DNA of 64,000 nt from Streptomyces stelliscabiei (lineage in GTDB: Bacteria; Actinomycetota; Actinomycetes; Streptomycetales; Streptomycetaceae). The notes under the pieces are model-generated. The model worked only from the letters and a program-made list of their open reading frames with translations. It did not search any database and was not told the DNA's origin. Position 1 is the stretch's first letter; each line of letters starts with the position of its first letter. Shown in pieces: positions 56,429 to 64,000 of this stretch. Made by a program: the position numbers and the translations under genes. The DNA lies in contig NZ_JADBGF010000001.1 of NCBI RefSeq assembly GCF_014873495.1, positions 4,464,001 through 4,528,000 of the forward strand, in the 5' to 3' direction.

Positions 56429-59400
56429 CTACTTGGTGGTGCGGTAGGCGCGGTGGATGGTCTGGGTCAGGGTGTTGCCGTCGGCGTCGGTGAGGGTGAC
56501 GCGAAGGGAGACGGGGCCGGGCTTGGCGGGGCTGCGCAGCTTGAGCAGCTTGCCGTTCACGGGGGTGGTCTTCTTCCAGGTCCTGCCGTCGTCGTAGGAG
56601 ACGGTGAAGGCCGGCTTGCGCAGCGTGCCGACCTTGGTGGCCGCGCCCTGGAGGGCGAAGGGCACGGTGAGGGTCGTGCCGGCCTTGGCGGTACTGGCCG
56701 TCGACAGCTTGGGCGTGTAGCGGACGACGGTCAGCGGGAGCCGCTTGGCGGTGTCACCGGGGACGTGGGCCGAGGTGAAGGTCCAGGTGGCGGTCGTACG
56801 GGTGCTGACGGCGGACTGTGCCGGGGCGCGGGAGACGTCCACGGCGAGCTTGTAGGTGCGCTTGCCCGCGGGAAGCGTGTACGACTCGCCGTCCAGCGGG
56901 GCGTTCACGGCGAAGATCTTCTTGCCGTCGGCGTAGAGGGAGCTCTTGGCCTTGGTGTGGTCGGAGGTCCCCAGGTTGCCGACGCCGTCGGAGAACAGCG
57001 GGACGTACGCCGCGAAGGTGTCGCCGACGCGTACCGCTTCGGGCCGGTCGAGGACGGTCGAGAGGGGGCCCGAGGGGAGGGACGGGCCGAAGACGCCGAT
57101 GTTGAAGCGCTGCGTGTGGTCCTTGCCCGCCGCGTACGCCCTGGGGACGCCGGCCTGCGTGCTCTCCCACGTCGGCTCGCCCTCGGCGTCGGGGGCACCG
57201 TACTGGCTGGCCTGGTAGAACCACTTGATTCCGTTGGGCAGCACGTAGTCGGTGCCGGTCAGCGGCAGACGGCCCGCGGTCGAGTGCTGGTTGTAGAAGC
57301 CGCCGTACATCAGCGGTGCGGCGGCGATGGTCGTGGTCTTGCCCTTGACGGGCGTACCGACGACGACCTTGACCTTGGTGAGCTGCGAGCGCTTGACGTT
57401 CTTGGTGAAGCCGGACAGGTCACCCGTACGGTTCCAGGCCAGCCGGTAGTTGACGGCCTTGTGGGTCCAGATGCCGTGGTACATCGCGGACACCTCGGCG
57501 GCCGGCGCCGGGGCACCGAGCTGTCCGACGCGGATGCTGCCGAAGGAGCGGGCGTCGTACACGGAGGTGTACGGCTTGTCGTTGACGTCGACGTGGAAGA
57601 AGAACATCGCGCCCGCGGATTTGGCCGCGCCGTCCGGCACGGTGATCTTGACGGGCTTCGTCTTCCGGGCGTCCATGACCAGGGTCGTGTCCTTGGTCAG
57701 CGCGAACTTCGGGTGCAGCAGCACGGACCCTCCGGTGCTGACGGTGCGGAGCACGCCTTCCAGGGCGTAACGCCCCTTCGGCAGACGGATGGTGACCTCG
57801 CCGTCCTTCTCGTCGGAGGCCTCCGTCCAGACGTCGTTGTCCAGGCCGTAGATACTCGTCGAGGCGTTGCCGAGGGCCTTGCCCTTGAGGTCGAGGTGCT
57901 TGATGGTCAGGTCGTACGACTCGACCTCGCGGACCACGCCGAGTGAGGTGCGCGCGGTCGTCGTGCCGTCGGCGGTGGTGGCGGTCAGCGAGCCTCCGAA
58001 GCTGCCTTCGGCCGTTCCCACGCGGGTGTCGGTGGTCACGGTGGCGCTCGCCTCACCGCCCGCCGGGACGGTGAGCCGCTGCGGGGAGACCGTGAACAGG
58101 CCCTCGGCCGCGGGCCTTCCGTCGTTGCCGTAGGCCTCGGTGGCCAGGTCGAGGGTGACCGGCTCGGTGCCCGCGTTGCGGTAGGTGACGTCCTTGGTGA
58201 CCGGCTGGTCGTCGGTGTGGGGGTACGCCTGTGTCCCGAAGCCCAGCGCGGTCGGACTGCTGGTGAGCTGCTGGGTGACCGCCCTGGCGACGTCCACCCG
58301 GCCGGTGCCCTGGATGTACGCGGAGGTGGCGGCGGTCGGCTTCGCGGAGGCGGTGAGGGCGGCCTTGATCTTCGTGCCGGTCCAGTCCGGGTGCTGCTGC
58401 GCCAGGATCGCCGCGGCGCCCGCCACGTGCGGGGTCGCCATCGACGTACCGCTCATGGAGACATAGCCGTCGGCGGCGGGGTCGCCCATGAAGCCCGCAG
58501 CGGCCTTGGCGGCGACGATGTCCACGCCCGGGGCGGTGACGTCGGGCTTGAGGAAGCCGTCGGCCGTGGGGCCGCGGCTGGAGAACTCGGCGATGGCGTC
58601 CTTGCGGTCGACCGCGCCGACGGTGAGCGCGGAGGCCGCGCTGCCGGGGGTGCCGATGGTGCCCTCGCCCGGGCCCTCGTTGCCGGCGGCTATGACGAAC
58701 AGGGCGCCGGAACTGGCCGACAGGTCGTTGACGGCCTGCTCTACGGGGTCGATGCCGGGGGTGTCGGTGCCGCCCAGGCTCATGTTGACGACCTTGGCGC
58801 CCTGCGCGACGGCCCACTGCATACCCGCGATGACGCCGGAGTCGTCGCCCTCGCCGGAGTCGTCGAGCACCTTGCCGACCAGGAGCCGGGCGCCGGGCGC
58901 GACGCCCGCGTACTTCGCATCCGTGGGGGACGCGGCCCCGGAACCCGCGATCGTCGAGGCCACATGGGTGCCGTGGCCCGCTCGGTCGACCGTGTCCGCG
59001 GCGGCGGAGAAGTTCTTCACCGCGTCGATACGGTCCTTCAGGTCCGGGTGCGTGGCGTCGACGCCGGAGTCGAGGACGGCGACTTTGACGCCCTTGCCGT
59101 CGTATCCCGCCGCGTGGGCCGCGGGCGCGCCGATCTGCGGCACGCTCCTGTCCAGGGTCGCCTTCACCTTGCCGTCCAGCCAGATCTTCCTGACCTTCGC
59201 GGAGCCGGTCGCGCTGGTGAGGGTCTCCCACAGGGCGGATCCCTCGGACTTACGGGCGCGTACGGCGTCGCCGTTGATGCTCGGCAGGTCCCGCCGGACG
59301 GTCGCGCCCGCGCCGCGGAACGTGCTCGCCGACAGGGACGTGCCCTTGTCGTAGGTGACGATCAGCGGCAGGTCGGAGCGGCGGGCGTCGTCGTAGCGCG

Positions 59401-59782
59401 AACGCACCAGTCGCGTCACGTCGAACAGCCGCCGGTCGGCGGTCCCGTTCGCGATCAGCGGTTCGGCGTCGCGCGGCAGGACGTACGCGTGGCCCTTGGC
59501 CTGCTGGACGCGGAAGGCCATCCCCTCGCGGCCCTCGGCGGCCGTCACGCCGGTCACCTTGCCCTCGGCATCGAGGGTCACCCGGTCGCCGGTGACGAGG
59601 GTGACGGTCCTCGCGGGGGCGCCGGCCGAGGGCCCCGACCGGGCGGCCTCGGCACTGTCGGACGTGCTCACCAGCAGTCCGGCGCCGAGCGCCGCCGCCA
59701 GGGCGCCCGCCAACGGGACGGTGGTGACCACGCGTTTCCTGCGCTTGTGCGACTTCAACTTGGGCCTTTCGACATGGTTCAT
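56429..59782 (-). CDS. Large secreted subtilisin-like serine protease (S8)
   Basis: 1117 residues with a signal peptide (KSHKRRKRVVTTVPLAGAL, cut near AEA). A propeptide-like region runs to about 215. The catalytic triad is Asp 238 in VAVLDSGVD, His 270 in GHGTHVAST and Ser 447 in GTSMATPHVAG, with the oxyanion Asn 368 in AAGNEG. About 600 residues of beta-rich C-terminal sequence follow, perhaps Fn3-like or substrate-binding. The protease acts outside the cell. ATG at 59782 gives a good signal; its ribosome binding site is weak. Confidence 0.94.
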   Translation of the reverse strand: MNHVERPKLKSHKRRKRVVTTVPLAGALAAALGAGLLVSTSDSAEAARSGPSAGAPARTVTLVTGDRVTLDAEGKVTGVTAAEGREGMAFRVQQAKGHAYVLPRDAEPLIANGTADRRLFDVTRLVRSRYDDARRSDLPLIVTYDKGTSLSASTFRGAGATVRRDLPSINGDAVRARKSEGSALWETLTSATGSAKVRKIWLDGKVKATLDRSVPQIGAPAAHAAGYDGKGVKVAVLDSGVDATHPDLKDRIDAVKNFSAAADTVDRAGHGTHVASTIAGSGAASPTDAKYAGVAPGARLLVGKVLDDSGEGDDSGVIAGMQWAVAQGAKVVNMSLGGTDTPGIDPVEQAVNDLSASSGALFVIAAGNEGPGEGTIGTPGSAASALTVGAVDRKDAIAEFSSRGPTADGFLKPDVTAPGVDIVAAKAAAGFMGDPAADGYVSMSGTSMATPHVAGAAAILAQQHPDWTGTKIKAALTASAKPTAATSAYIQGTGRVDVARAVTQQLTSSPTALGFGTQAYPHTDDQPVTKDVTYRNAGTEPVTLDLATEAYGNDGRPAAEGLFTVSPQRLTVPAGGEASATVTTDTRVGTAEGSFGGSLTATTADGTTTARTSLGVVREVESYDLTIKHLDLKGKALGNASTSIYGLDNDVWTEASDEKDGEVTIRLPKGRYALEGVLRTVSTGGSVLLHPKFALTKDTTLVMDARKTKPVKITVPDGAAKSAGAMFFFHVDVNDKPYTSVYDARSFGSIRVGQLGAPAPAAEVSAMYHGIWTHKAVNYRLAWNRTGDLSGFTKNVKRSQLTKVKVVVGTPVKGKTTTIAAAPLMYGGFYNQHSTAGRLPLTGTDYVLPNGIKWFYQASQYGAPDAEGEPTWESTQAGVPRAYAAGKDHTQRFNIGVFGPSLPSGPLSTVLDRPEAVRVGDTFAAYVPLFSDGVGNLGTSDHTKAKSSLYADGKKIFAVNAPLDGESYTLPAGKRTYKLAVDVSRAPAQSAVSTRTTATWTFTSAHVPGDTAKRLPLTVVRYTPKLSTASTAKAGTTLTVPFALQGAATKVGTLRKPAFTVSYDDGRTWKKTTPVNGKLLKLRSPAKPGPVSLRVTLTDADGNTLTQTIHRAYRTTK

Positions 59783-59905
59783 GGCGATGTGCTCACCGAA
59801 TCGGGGCAGCATCGGGGCGCGGCGGAGCGACACTGTGGCCGCTCGGCCGCGTACGGGGAGAGAACTGCGAGGAGGATCGGGTCGGACGAGGCGCTCGGAC
59901 GGATG

Positions 59906-60916
59906 TCAGACGAGGCGCTTGCGACCCCAGAGGATGACGAACACCGCGATACCGGCGGTCAGGGCCAGCAGGATCGAGGCGCCGAGCCACTGCATGGAGG
60001 ACATCTGGGAGATCGGGATGTAGTCGACCGACCAGCCGACGACCTGCGCCTTGTCCAGGCAGGCGTTGGCGGCCTTCTCCGTCTGCTCGTTACAGCTGCC
60101 CCAGCCGATGAGGTCGCCGGAGGCGGTCAGGTAGGACTCGTCCACCTGGTAGGCGCCGTCGGGCACGTTCGGGGTGGAGTTGTCCCCGACACCGTTGTGG
60201 GTGGTGACCGTGATGACGTTCCCGAGAGACAGCCGGAAGTACGACCAGACCACCTGCAGCGCGACGGCGAAGCCCAGGGTGACGACCATGGACAGCAGGG
60301 TCCTGCGCAGCAGCATGCCGATCGCCACGCCACCGACGACGGTGAGCAGGGTGAGCGCCACGGGCACGGGTCCGGTGTTGTCGAAGGCGGTACCTTCGGT
60401 CCAACTCATGACGTACGACGACGACTTGAGGGGCGACCACCACCAGGTGAACGCGGCGGAGAGCGCCGTGGTGCACACCACGACCACGAGCGCGGTCACC
60501 CCGAGCTTGGTGGCGATCCAGCGAACGCGGCTGACGGACTGCGCGGTGACCAGTTTGGCGGTGCCGGTCTCCAGGTCACCGGCGAGCAGGGGCGCACCGA
60601 CGAAGACACCGATCAGGACGGGCAGGAACCCGAGCATCATGGCGGCCACGTTGAGCGGATCCTGGTCGTACTTGTCTTCCCAGCCGGACTTGAGGTCGGG
60701 GTAGCCGTACCCCTCGAGGTACGTGATCAGCTGCTGGCGCTGGTACACGAGCACCGCCACGGTGACCGCGGTGGCGGCCAGGAGCGTCCAGTAGGCGGCG
60801 CGGTGCTGACGCCAGACGAGCCAGTTCATGCCGCTGAGCCGGAGGCCACGGCCACGGCCGACTTCGGCGGTGGCGGAGTCGTAAGAGGTGTTGTCGCTGC
60901 TGGTCATCGTGCTCAT
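59906..60916 (-). CDS. ABC transporter membrane subunit (ABC-2 type)
   Basis: A membrane protein of 336 residues with about six helices, and a large extracytoplasmic loop with two cysteines (GSCNEQTEKAANACLD) before the last helix. The LLAGDLETGTAKLV segment is typical of ABC-2 permeases. It pairs with the ATPase gene, whose stop it overlaps by four bases. Substrate unknown; YtrA-controlled systems often respond to cell-wall antibiotics. Confidence 0.88.
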   Translation of the reverse strand: MSTMTSSDNTSYDSATAEVGRGRGLRLSGMNWLVWRQHRAAYWTLLAATAVTVAVLVYQRQQLITYLEGYGYPDLKSGWEDKYDQDPLNVAAMMLGFLPVLIGVFVGAPLLAGDLETGTAKLVTAQSVSRVRWIATKLGVTALVVVVCTTALSAAFTWWWSPLKSSSYVMSWTEGTAFDNTGPVPVALTLLTVVGGVAIGMLLRRTLLSMVVTLGFAVALQVVWSYFRLSLGNVITVTTHNGVGDNSTPNVPDGAYQVDESYLTASGDLIGWGSCNEQTEKAANACLDKAQVVGWSVDYIPISQMSSMQWLGASILLALTAGIAVFVILWGRKRLV

Positions 60917-61860
60917 GCCGCCACCGCCTGCGGGGCGACGTAGGAACTGGGGCTGATCAGCGGCGGGGCTTCGGGCGAGCGCAGATAGGCGAGCAGGAGC
61001 TCCTCCAGGTTCGGGGTGCTCGCCTCCCACGGGCCGCCGGTGACCGGCCCGTCGGGGCGTACCAGCGAGGTGAACTGCCGTCCGCTGGTCCGGGTCTCGA
61101 CCACGGTGTGGTACGCCAGCTCCGGGGGCGTCCGCCCGTCGAAGTGGGCCCCGGTCAGCACGGCGTGCGAGGTGCGGAGTTCGTCGACCTCACCGGCCAG
61201 GCGCAGCCCGCCGCCCGCGATGACCAGCAGGTAGTCGCAGGTGTTCTCCAACTCGGCGAGCATGTGGGTGGACATCAGCACGGTGGTGCCGCGCTCGGCG
61301 GCCTCGGCCAGCAGGGTGCCCATCAGCTCGTGGCGGACCAGCGGGTCGAGATCGGACATCGGCTCGTCGAGGAGCAGCAGGTCGGGGCGCTTGCCGAAGG
61401 AGACGGCGAAGGCCACCCGGGTGCGCTGGCCGCCGGAGAGTGTGCCGATCTTCGCGTCGAAGGGCACGTTGCCCGCGCGGACGATGTCCTCGGCGGCCCG
61501 CTGGTCCCAGCCAGGGTTGAGTTCGCGGCCCATGCGCAGGATCTCGGCGACGGTGAAGCGCCGGAACAGGGGCTTCTCCTGGGCGAGGAACGCGGTACGC
61601 CGGGTGGCCTCCGCGGACTCCGGGGCCGCGCCGAACACGCGCAGGGTGCCGGTGGTCGGCTCCAGCAGGTTGGCGGCGATGGCCATCAGCGTGGTCTTGC
61701 CGGCCCCGTTGGGACCGACCAGACCGCAGATCCGCCCGGCCGGCAGCCGGAAGGAGCAGTCCCGCAGCGCCCAGCCCCGGCGGTACTTCCGGCCCACCCC
61801 GCGGGCTTCTATCGCGGACGTGTCCGCCGGCCCCCCGTAGCCCGTCTCATAGCTCGTCAT
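60913..61860 (-). CDS. ABC transporter ATPase
   Basis: 315 residues. Walker A is GPNGAGKTT, the signature is LSGGQRTRVAFAVSFG, Walker B is LLLLDEPMSDLDP, and the switch is MSTHMLAELE. The C-terminal ~70 residues are an extra domain. Coupled by 4-base overlaps to the regulator before it and the permease after it. Confidence 0.94.
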   Translation of the reverse strand: MTSYETGYGGPADTSAIEARGVGRKYRRGWALRDCSFRLPAGRICGLVGPNGAGKTTLMAIAANLLEPTTGTLRVFGAAPESAEATRRTAFLAQEKPLFRRFTVAEILRMGRELNPGWDQRAAEDIVRAGNVPFDAKIGTLSGGQRTRVAFAVSFGKRPDLLLLDEPMSDLDPLVRHELMGTLLAEAAERGTTVLMSTHMLAELENTCDYLLVIAGGGLRLAGEVDELRTSHAVLTGAHFDGRTPPELAYHTVVETRTSGRQFTSLVRPDGPVTGGPWEASTPNLEELLLAYLRSPEAPPLISPSSYVAPQAVAA

Positions 61861-62375
61861 GCGTGTCCCCTCGTCCCCGTCGTTCCTGTGGTTCCTGTGG
61901 TTCCTGTGGTTCCTGTGGTTCCTGCTGGTTCTGTCGTTCCTGCCGGTCCCGCCGGTCCCGCGTGCTCGGCGGCAGGCCCGGTCCCGGCGTACCGCTCCTC
62001 CATCACCGACGTGACCAGAGCGGTCACGTCGTCCTGCTCAAGACCCGCCTCGCGGGCCCGGTCCATCCAGCTCTCCAGCTCACCGCGCAACGGCGAATCC
62101 ACCGCCGCCTGCGGACGGGCCAGCGACTGACGCACGAACGTCCCCAGTCCCGGCCGCGCTTCGACCAGCCCCTCCCGCTCCAGCTCGCGGTACGCCTTGA
62201 GCGTGGTGTTGGGGTTGACCGCGGAGGTCTCCGCAACCGCCTTGGCCGTGGGCAACTGGTCACCGGGCCCGAGTACGCCGAGCCGCAGCGCCTGCTTGGT
62301 CTGCTGAACGATCTGCTGATAGGCGGCGACCCCGCTCCGCCTGTCGATGCGGAACTCCAACCCCTTCACCACCAT
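61857..62375 (-). CDS. GntR regulator, YtrA subfamily, with TGT-repeat tail
   Basis: 172 residues. The winged helix (PTAKAVAETSAVNPNTTLKAY, EREGLVEARPGLGTFV) is followed by the short C-terminal helix of the YtrA group. The last ~25 residues are TGT/TTG repeats from 9-bp DNA units. First gene of a regulator-ATPase-permease operon, likely autoregulated through the palindrome over its start. Confidence 0.92.
   Translation of the reverse strand: MVVKGLEFRIDRRSGVAAYQQIVQQTKQALRLGVLGPGDQLPTAKAVAETSAVNPNTTLKAYRELEREGLVEARPGLGTFVRQSLARPQAAVDSPLRGELESWMDRAREAGLEQDDVTALVTSVMEERYAGTGPAAEHAGPAGPAGTTEPAGTTGTTGTTGTTGTTGTRGHA
61882..61926. repeat. Five tandem 9-bp units coding the TGT tail
   Basis: The unit GTTCCTGTG repeats about five times within the GntR gene and encodes Thr-Gly-Thr on the minus strand. 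The copy number could vary between strains without shifting frame. Confidence 0.8.
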
Positions 62376-62397
62376 TTCACTAGTCGACTAGTGAAAT
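62374..62397. promoter_or_regulatory. Perfect 24-bp palindrome over the gntR start codon
   Basis: ATTTCACTAGTCGACTAGTGAAAT is a perfect dyad covering the first bases of the gene. YtrA-type regulators bind such GT-rich/AT-rich dyads. There is no Shine-Dalgarno between it and the ATG. Confidence 0.85.
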
Positions 62398-62398
62398 G

Positions 62399-62428
62399 AT
62401 GATGGAGCACAGATCGCGAACCTGTCAA
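62399..62428 (-). promoter_or_regulatory. Candidate promoter of the gntR-ABC operon
   Basis: TTGACA (62428-62423), an 18-base spacer and CATCAT (62404-62399) on the minus strand. RNA would start inside the palindrome, leaving a leader of at most about 20 bases. Confidence 0.45.
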
Positions 62429-63075
62429 AGCCCACAGGTCGGGGCGGCGGTGGGTGGGTGAGTGAGGGAGCACGTTGCCGCGGCGGGGTCACCGCCGGAA
62501 AGGACCGGTGGATTCAGGGAGTCCGCTCCCCTGACTCGTGGGGGACGGTTCGAGGTCCGCGACCGGCCGTCAGGCGCGCGCCGGCCGACCAGGCACGACA
62601 CCACGCCTCGTTCGCACCACACGACCAGCACCCGCTGGATGTGGAGGCGGGCGGTCGAGGGACGTGGGGGCTGGAGGCTTTCTGGCGTGGCTACGGCCGA
62701 CACCTCACGGAGACGAGGGCCGGACTCGCCCTAACCCCTCGTGTGGGTTCGAGGTTGGGGTCATGGCTGATCACTCCCGCGATCACCGAGCGCTCGGAGC
62801 TCGTCGTCCTCGGGAGCATCGCAGGCGCCGAGGAAGGCAAGGACTACGGCGAGGAGGGCAAGCCCACGAACCACACGTCGAACCTCACCATCAAGGTGGA
62901 GCGGGCAAGCTCCCCCGATGTCTCCGAGGCCGTGGTGGAATTCACGCGAAACCCGGGATCAGGCCTGACCGACGTCGTCGACGACCTGCCGCACGGGTGC
63001 CGACCTTTTGCGTCTCTCACTGCCGCTGGTGCGCCCACGACCGCGACGCACCAGCGGGCAAGGACGCCAGCCGGG
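62429..63075. other. 647-bp region without a confident gene
   Basis: A plus-strand frame over about 62770-63000 has strong third-position GC and reads like a real protein (AITERSELVVLGSIAGAEE, later VSEAVVEFTRNPGSGLT), but it has no clear start and runs on without stop into the antisense of the next gene. It looks like a gene remnant. The rest shows no feature. Confidence 0.5.
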
Positions 63076-63966
63076 TCAGGCTTGGTCGTCGTCGAACAGT
63101 TCGGCGGCGTCGGTGACGTCGTAGGCCCGGTCCACCCAGATCTGGAGCCGGGCAGGGTCGGTGCAGTCGCGCACCCGCTGCCGGACGAATTCGGGTACCT
63201 CGACGTGACGTCGGTCCAGGGTGCGCAGGATGCTCGCGATCTGCTCCTCCGCCCTGCCTTCCTCGCGGCCTTCCTCGCGCAGCTTCACCGCGACCGGGTT
63301 CTTGAAGAAGTAGTTAACCGGCATCATCAGCTCCCTCCACACCTTCTTCGCCTGGGCGTCGACCAGGCCTGATTCGACCAGCTCCGCGAACACCGTCGCA
63401 CTGTGAGGATCCACGGTGTCCAAAACCGCTGCGAGTGGTTCCGGTATCGCAGCGGCATCCGGACCCTTACCATGCGTGATCGCCGAGAACACGGCGAGGG
63501 TGACGTCCCGCGCCACCTCCGCCTCGTCCGTGATCACCGGCACGTTGTCCGGCCCGAGGACGAGCGGCCGTACGACCAGTGACGCAAAGTCCGGCAGACC
63601 GAAGCGGATGGGCTGGGCGGCCCACTTGGCGGTGGAGCGGTTCTGGGTCATGACGATCAGCACCGGCTGCACGCGGTACTTCTCGTGGAGGTAGGCGAGG
63701 TAGTACGGCCAACTGCCCCGCTTCCGCTCGTCCTGCCTCCCCTGTGATTCCAGGACCAGCAAAAAGGCACCCTCGTCGGTGTCCACGCGCACCAGGCTGT
63801 CCACCCGGCGCTCCACCGGAGCGATCTCCGTCAGGTCCGTGTTGACCACGGAGATCGAGCGGGGCTCCGGAAAGGGCACATGGAACAGCCTCCGGAAGCT
63901 GCGGATCATCCCCTCGGTGTCCTTCTGACAGATCTGATGCAACGCCTCGTGTGGCGAGCTGACCAT
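63076..63966 (-). CDS. Rpn-family recombination-promoting nuclease/putative transposase-like protein
   Basis: 296 residues. The N-terminal PD-(D/E)XK-like part shows VDSLVRVDTDEGAFLLVLESQGRQDERK, with Asp and ExQ positions of the nuclease core. A helical C-terminus has the common tail LREEGREEGRAEEQIASIL. Rpn proteins cut DNA and promote recombination in E. coli; many copies exist in Streptomyces. AAGGAG precedes the ATG by five bases. Possibly acquired horizontally. Confidence 0.85.
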   Translation of the reverse strand: MVSSPHEALHQICQKDTEGMIRSFRRLFHVPFPEPRSISVVNTDLTEIAPVERRVDSLVRVDTDEGAFLLVLESQGRQDERKRGSWPYYLAYLHEKYRVQPVLIVMTQNRSTAKWAAQPIRFGLPDFASLVVRPLVLGPDNVPVITDEAEVARDVTLAVFSAITHGKGPDAAAIPEPLAAVLDTVDPHSATVFAELVESGLVDAQAKKVWRELMMPVNYFFKNPVAVKLREEGREEGRAEEQIASILRTLDRRHVEVPEFVRQRVRDCTDPARLQIWVDRAYDVTDAAELFDDDQA

Positions 63967-64000
63967 GGGATCTCCTTGCTGTCGGGATGCTCAACGAGCT

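Noticed and set aside
62458..63372. 304-codon plus-strand frame as a complete gene
   Set aside because: Its second half is the antisense of the Rpn-family gene and its first part lacks codon bias; only about 62770-63000 looks coding.

Overview
This window is a gene-dense, very GC-rich stretch of an actinobacterial chromosome, almost certainly Streptomyces. Third codon positions are mostly G or C, GTG and TTG starts are common, and the gene order (Rpf protein, P450, mazG, SurA-like lipoprotein, mfd, glmU, prs, rplY, pth, ppc, desaturase, tam/tamR, galTEK) is the core order I recall from Streptomyces coelicolor around SCO3097 to SCO3140. That comparison is from memory, not from a search. No IS element, prophage, CRISPR array or replication origin was seen.

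Layout. 1-6 kb (minus strand): a c-di-AMP riboswitch cut by the left edge, a secreted Rpf/LysM muralytic protein, a P450, a possible repeat-encoded small ORF, MazG, a SurA-like lipoprotein and a secreted glycoside-hydrolase-like protein. 6-12.6 kb: a two-gene operon of a Ser/Thr kinase with a TPR-like tail and a small membrane protein, a stand-alone HTH plus N6-MTase-like protein with a changed catalytic motif, a small acidic ORF, a lipoprotein and a surface HNH-nuclease lipoprotein. 12.7-26 kb: mfd, a DUF2079 membrane protein, a MacB/FtsX-type ABC exporter, an MFS drug-efflux protein with a repeat-rich N-terminal tail, and a DUF485/acetate-type symporter pair. 26-27.2 kb: a DivIVA-like coiled-coil protein.

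27.4-32.8 kb is the most unusual part: a compact divergent island of nucleic-acid-directed toxin-type domains and their usual immunity domains, without secretion or delivery genes. It encodes (i) Imm35/YrhB, a long collagen-like linker, a deaminase and SUKH-4 in one chain, (ii) a WHH (HNH/EndoVII) nuclease fused to SUKH-1, (iii) a YwqJ-type deaminase and (iv) a SUKH-3 protein. Similar GGCAGCR 7-bp tandem repeats lie at both ends of the island.

33-44.7 kb returns to core metabolism: an orphan NarL-type sensor kinase, tRNA-Gln(UUG), glmU, prs, rplY, pth, a small membrane protein, ppc, and a fatty-acid desaturase/TetR operon behind two tandem operators. 44.9-52.9 kb: a GT4 glycosyltransferase, a PaaX regulator, an MHS transporter, the divergent tam/tamR pair with MarR-type operators, an orphan LuxR-type response regulator and a GNAT acetyltransferase. 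52.9-56.3 kb: the galTEK (Leloir) operon. 56.4-64 kb: a large secreted subtilase, a GntR/ABC operon with a perfect 24-bp palindrome over its start codon, a 680-bp stretch with only a coding-like fragment, and an Rpn-type nuclease/transposase-family protein.

Three copies of a Streptomyces-type REP element (core GGGGCGCGGGGAACYGCGCG) all lie in gaps between convergent genes.
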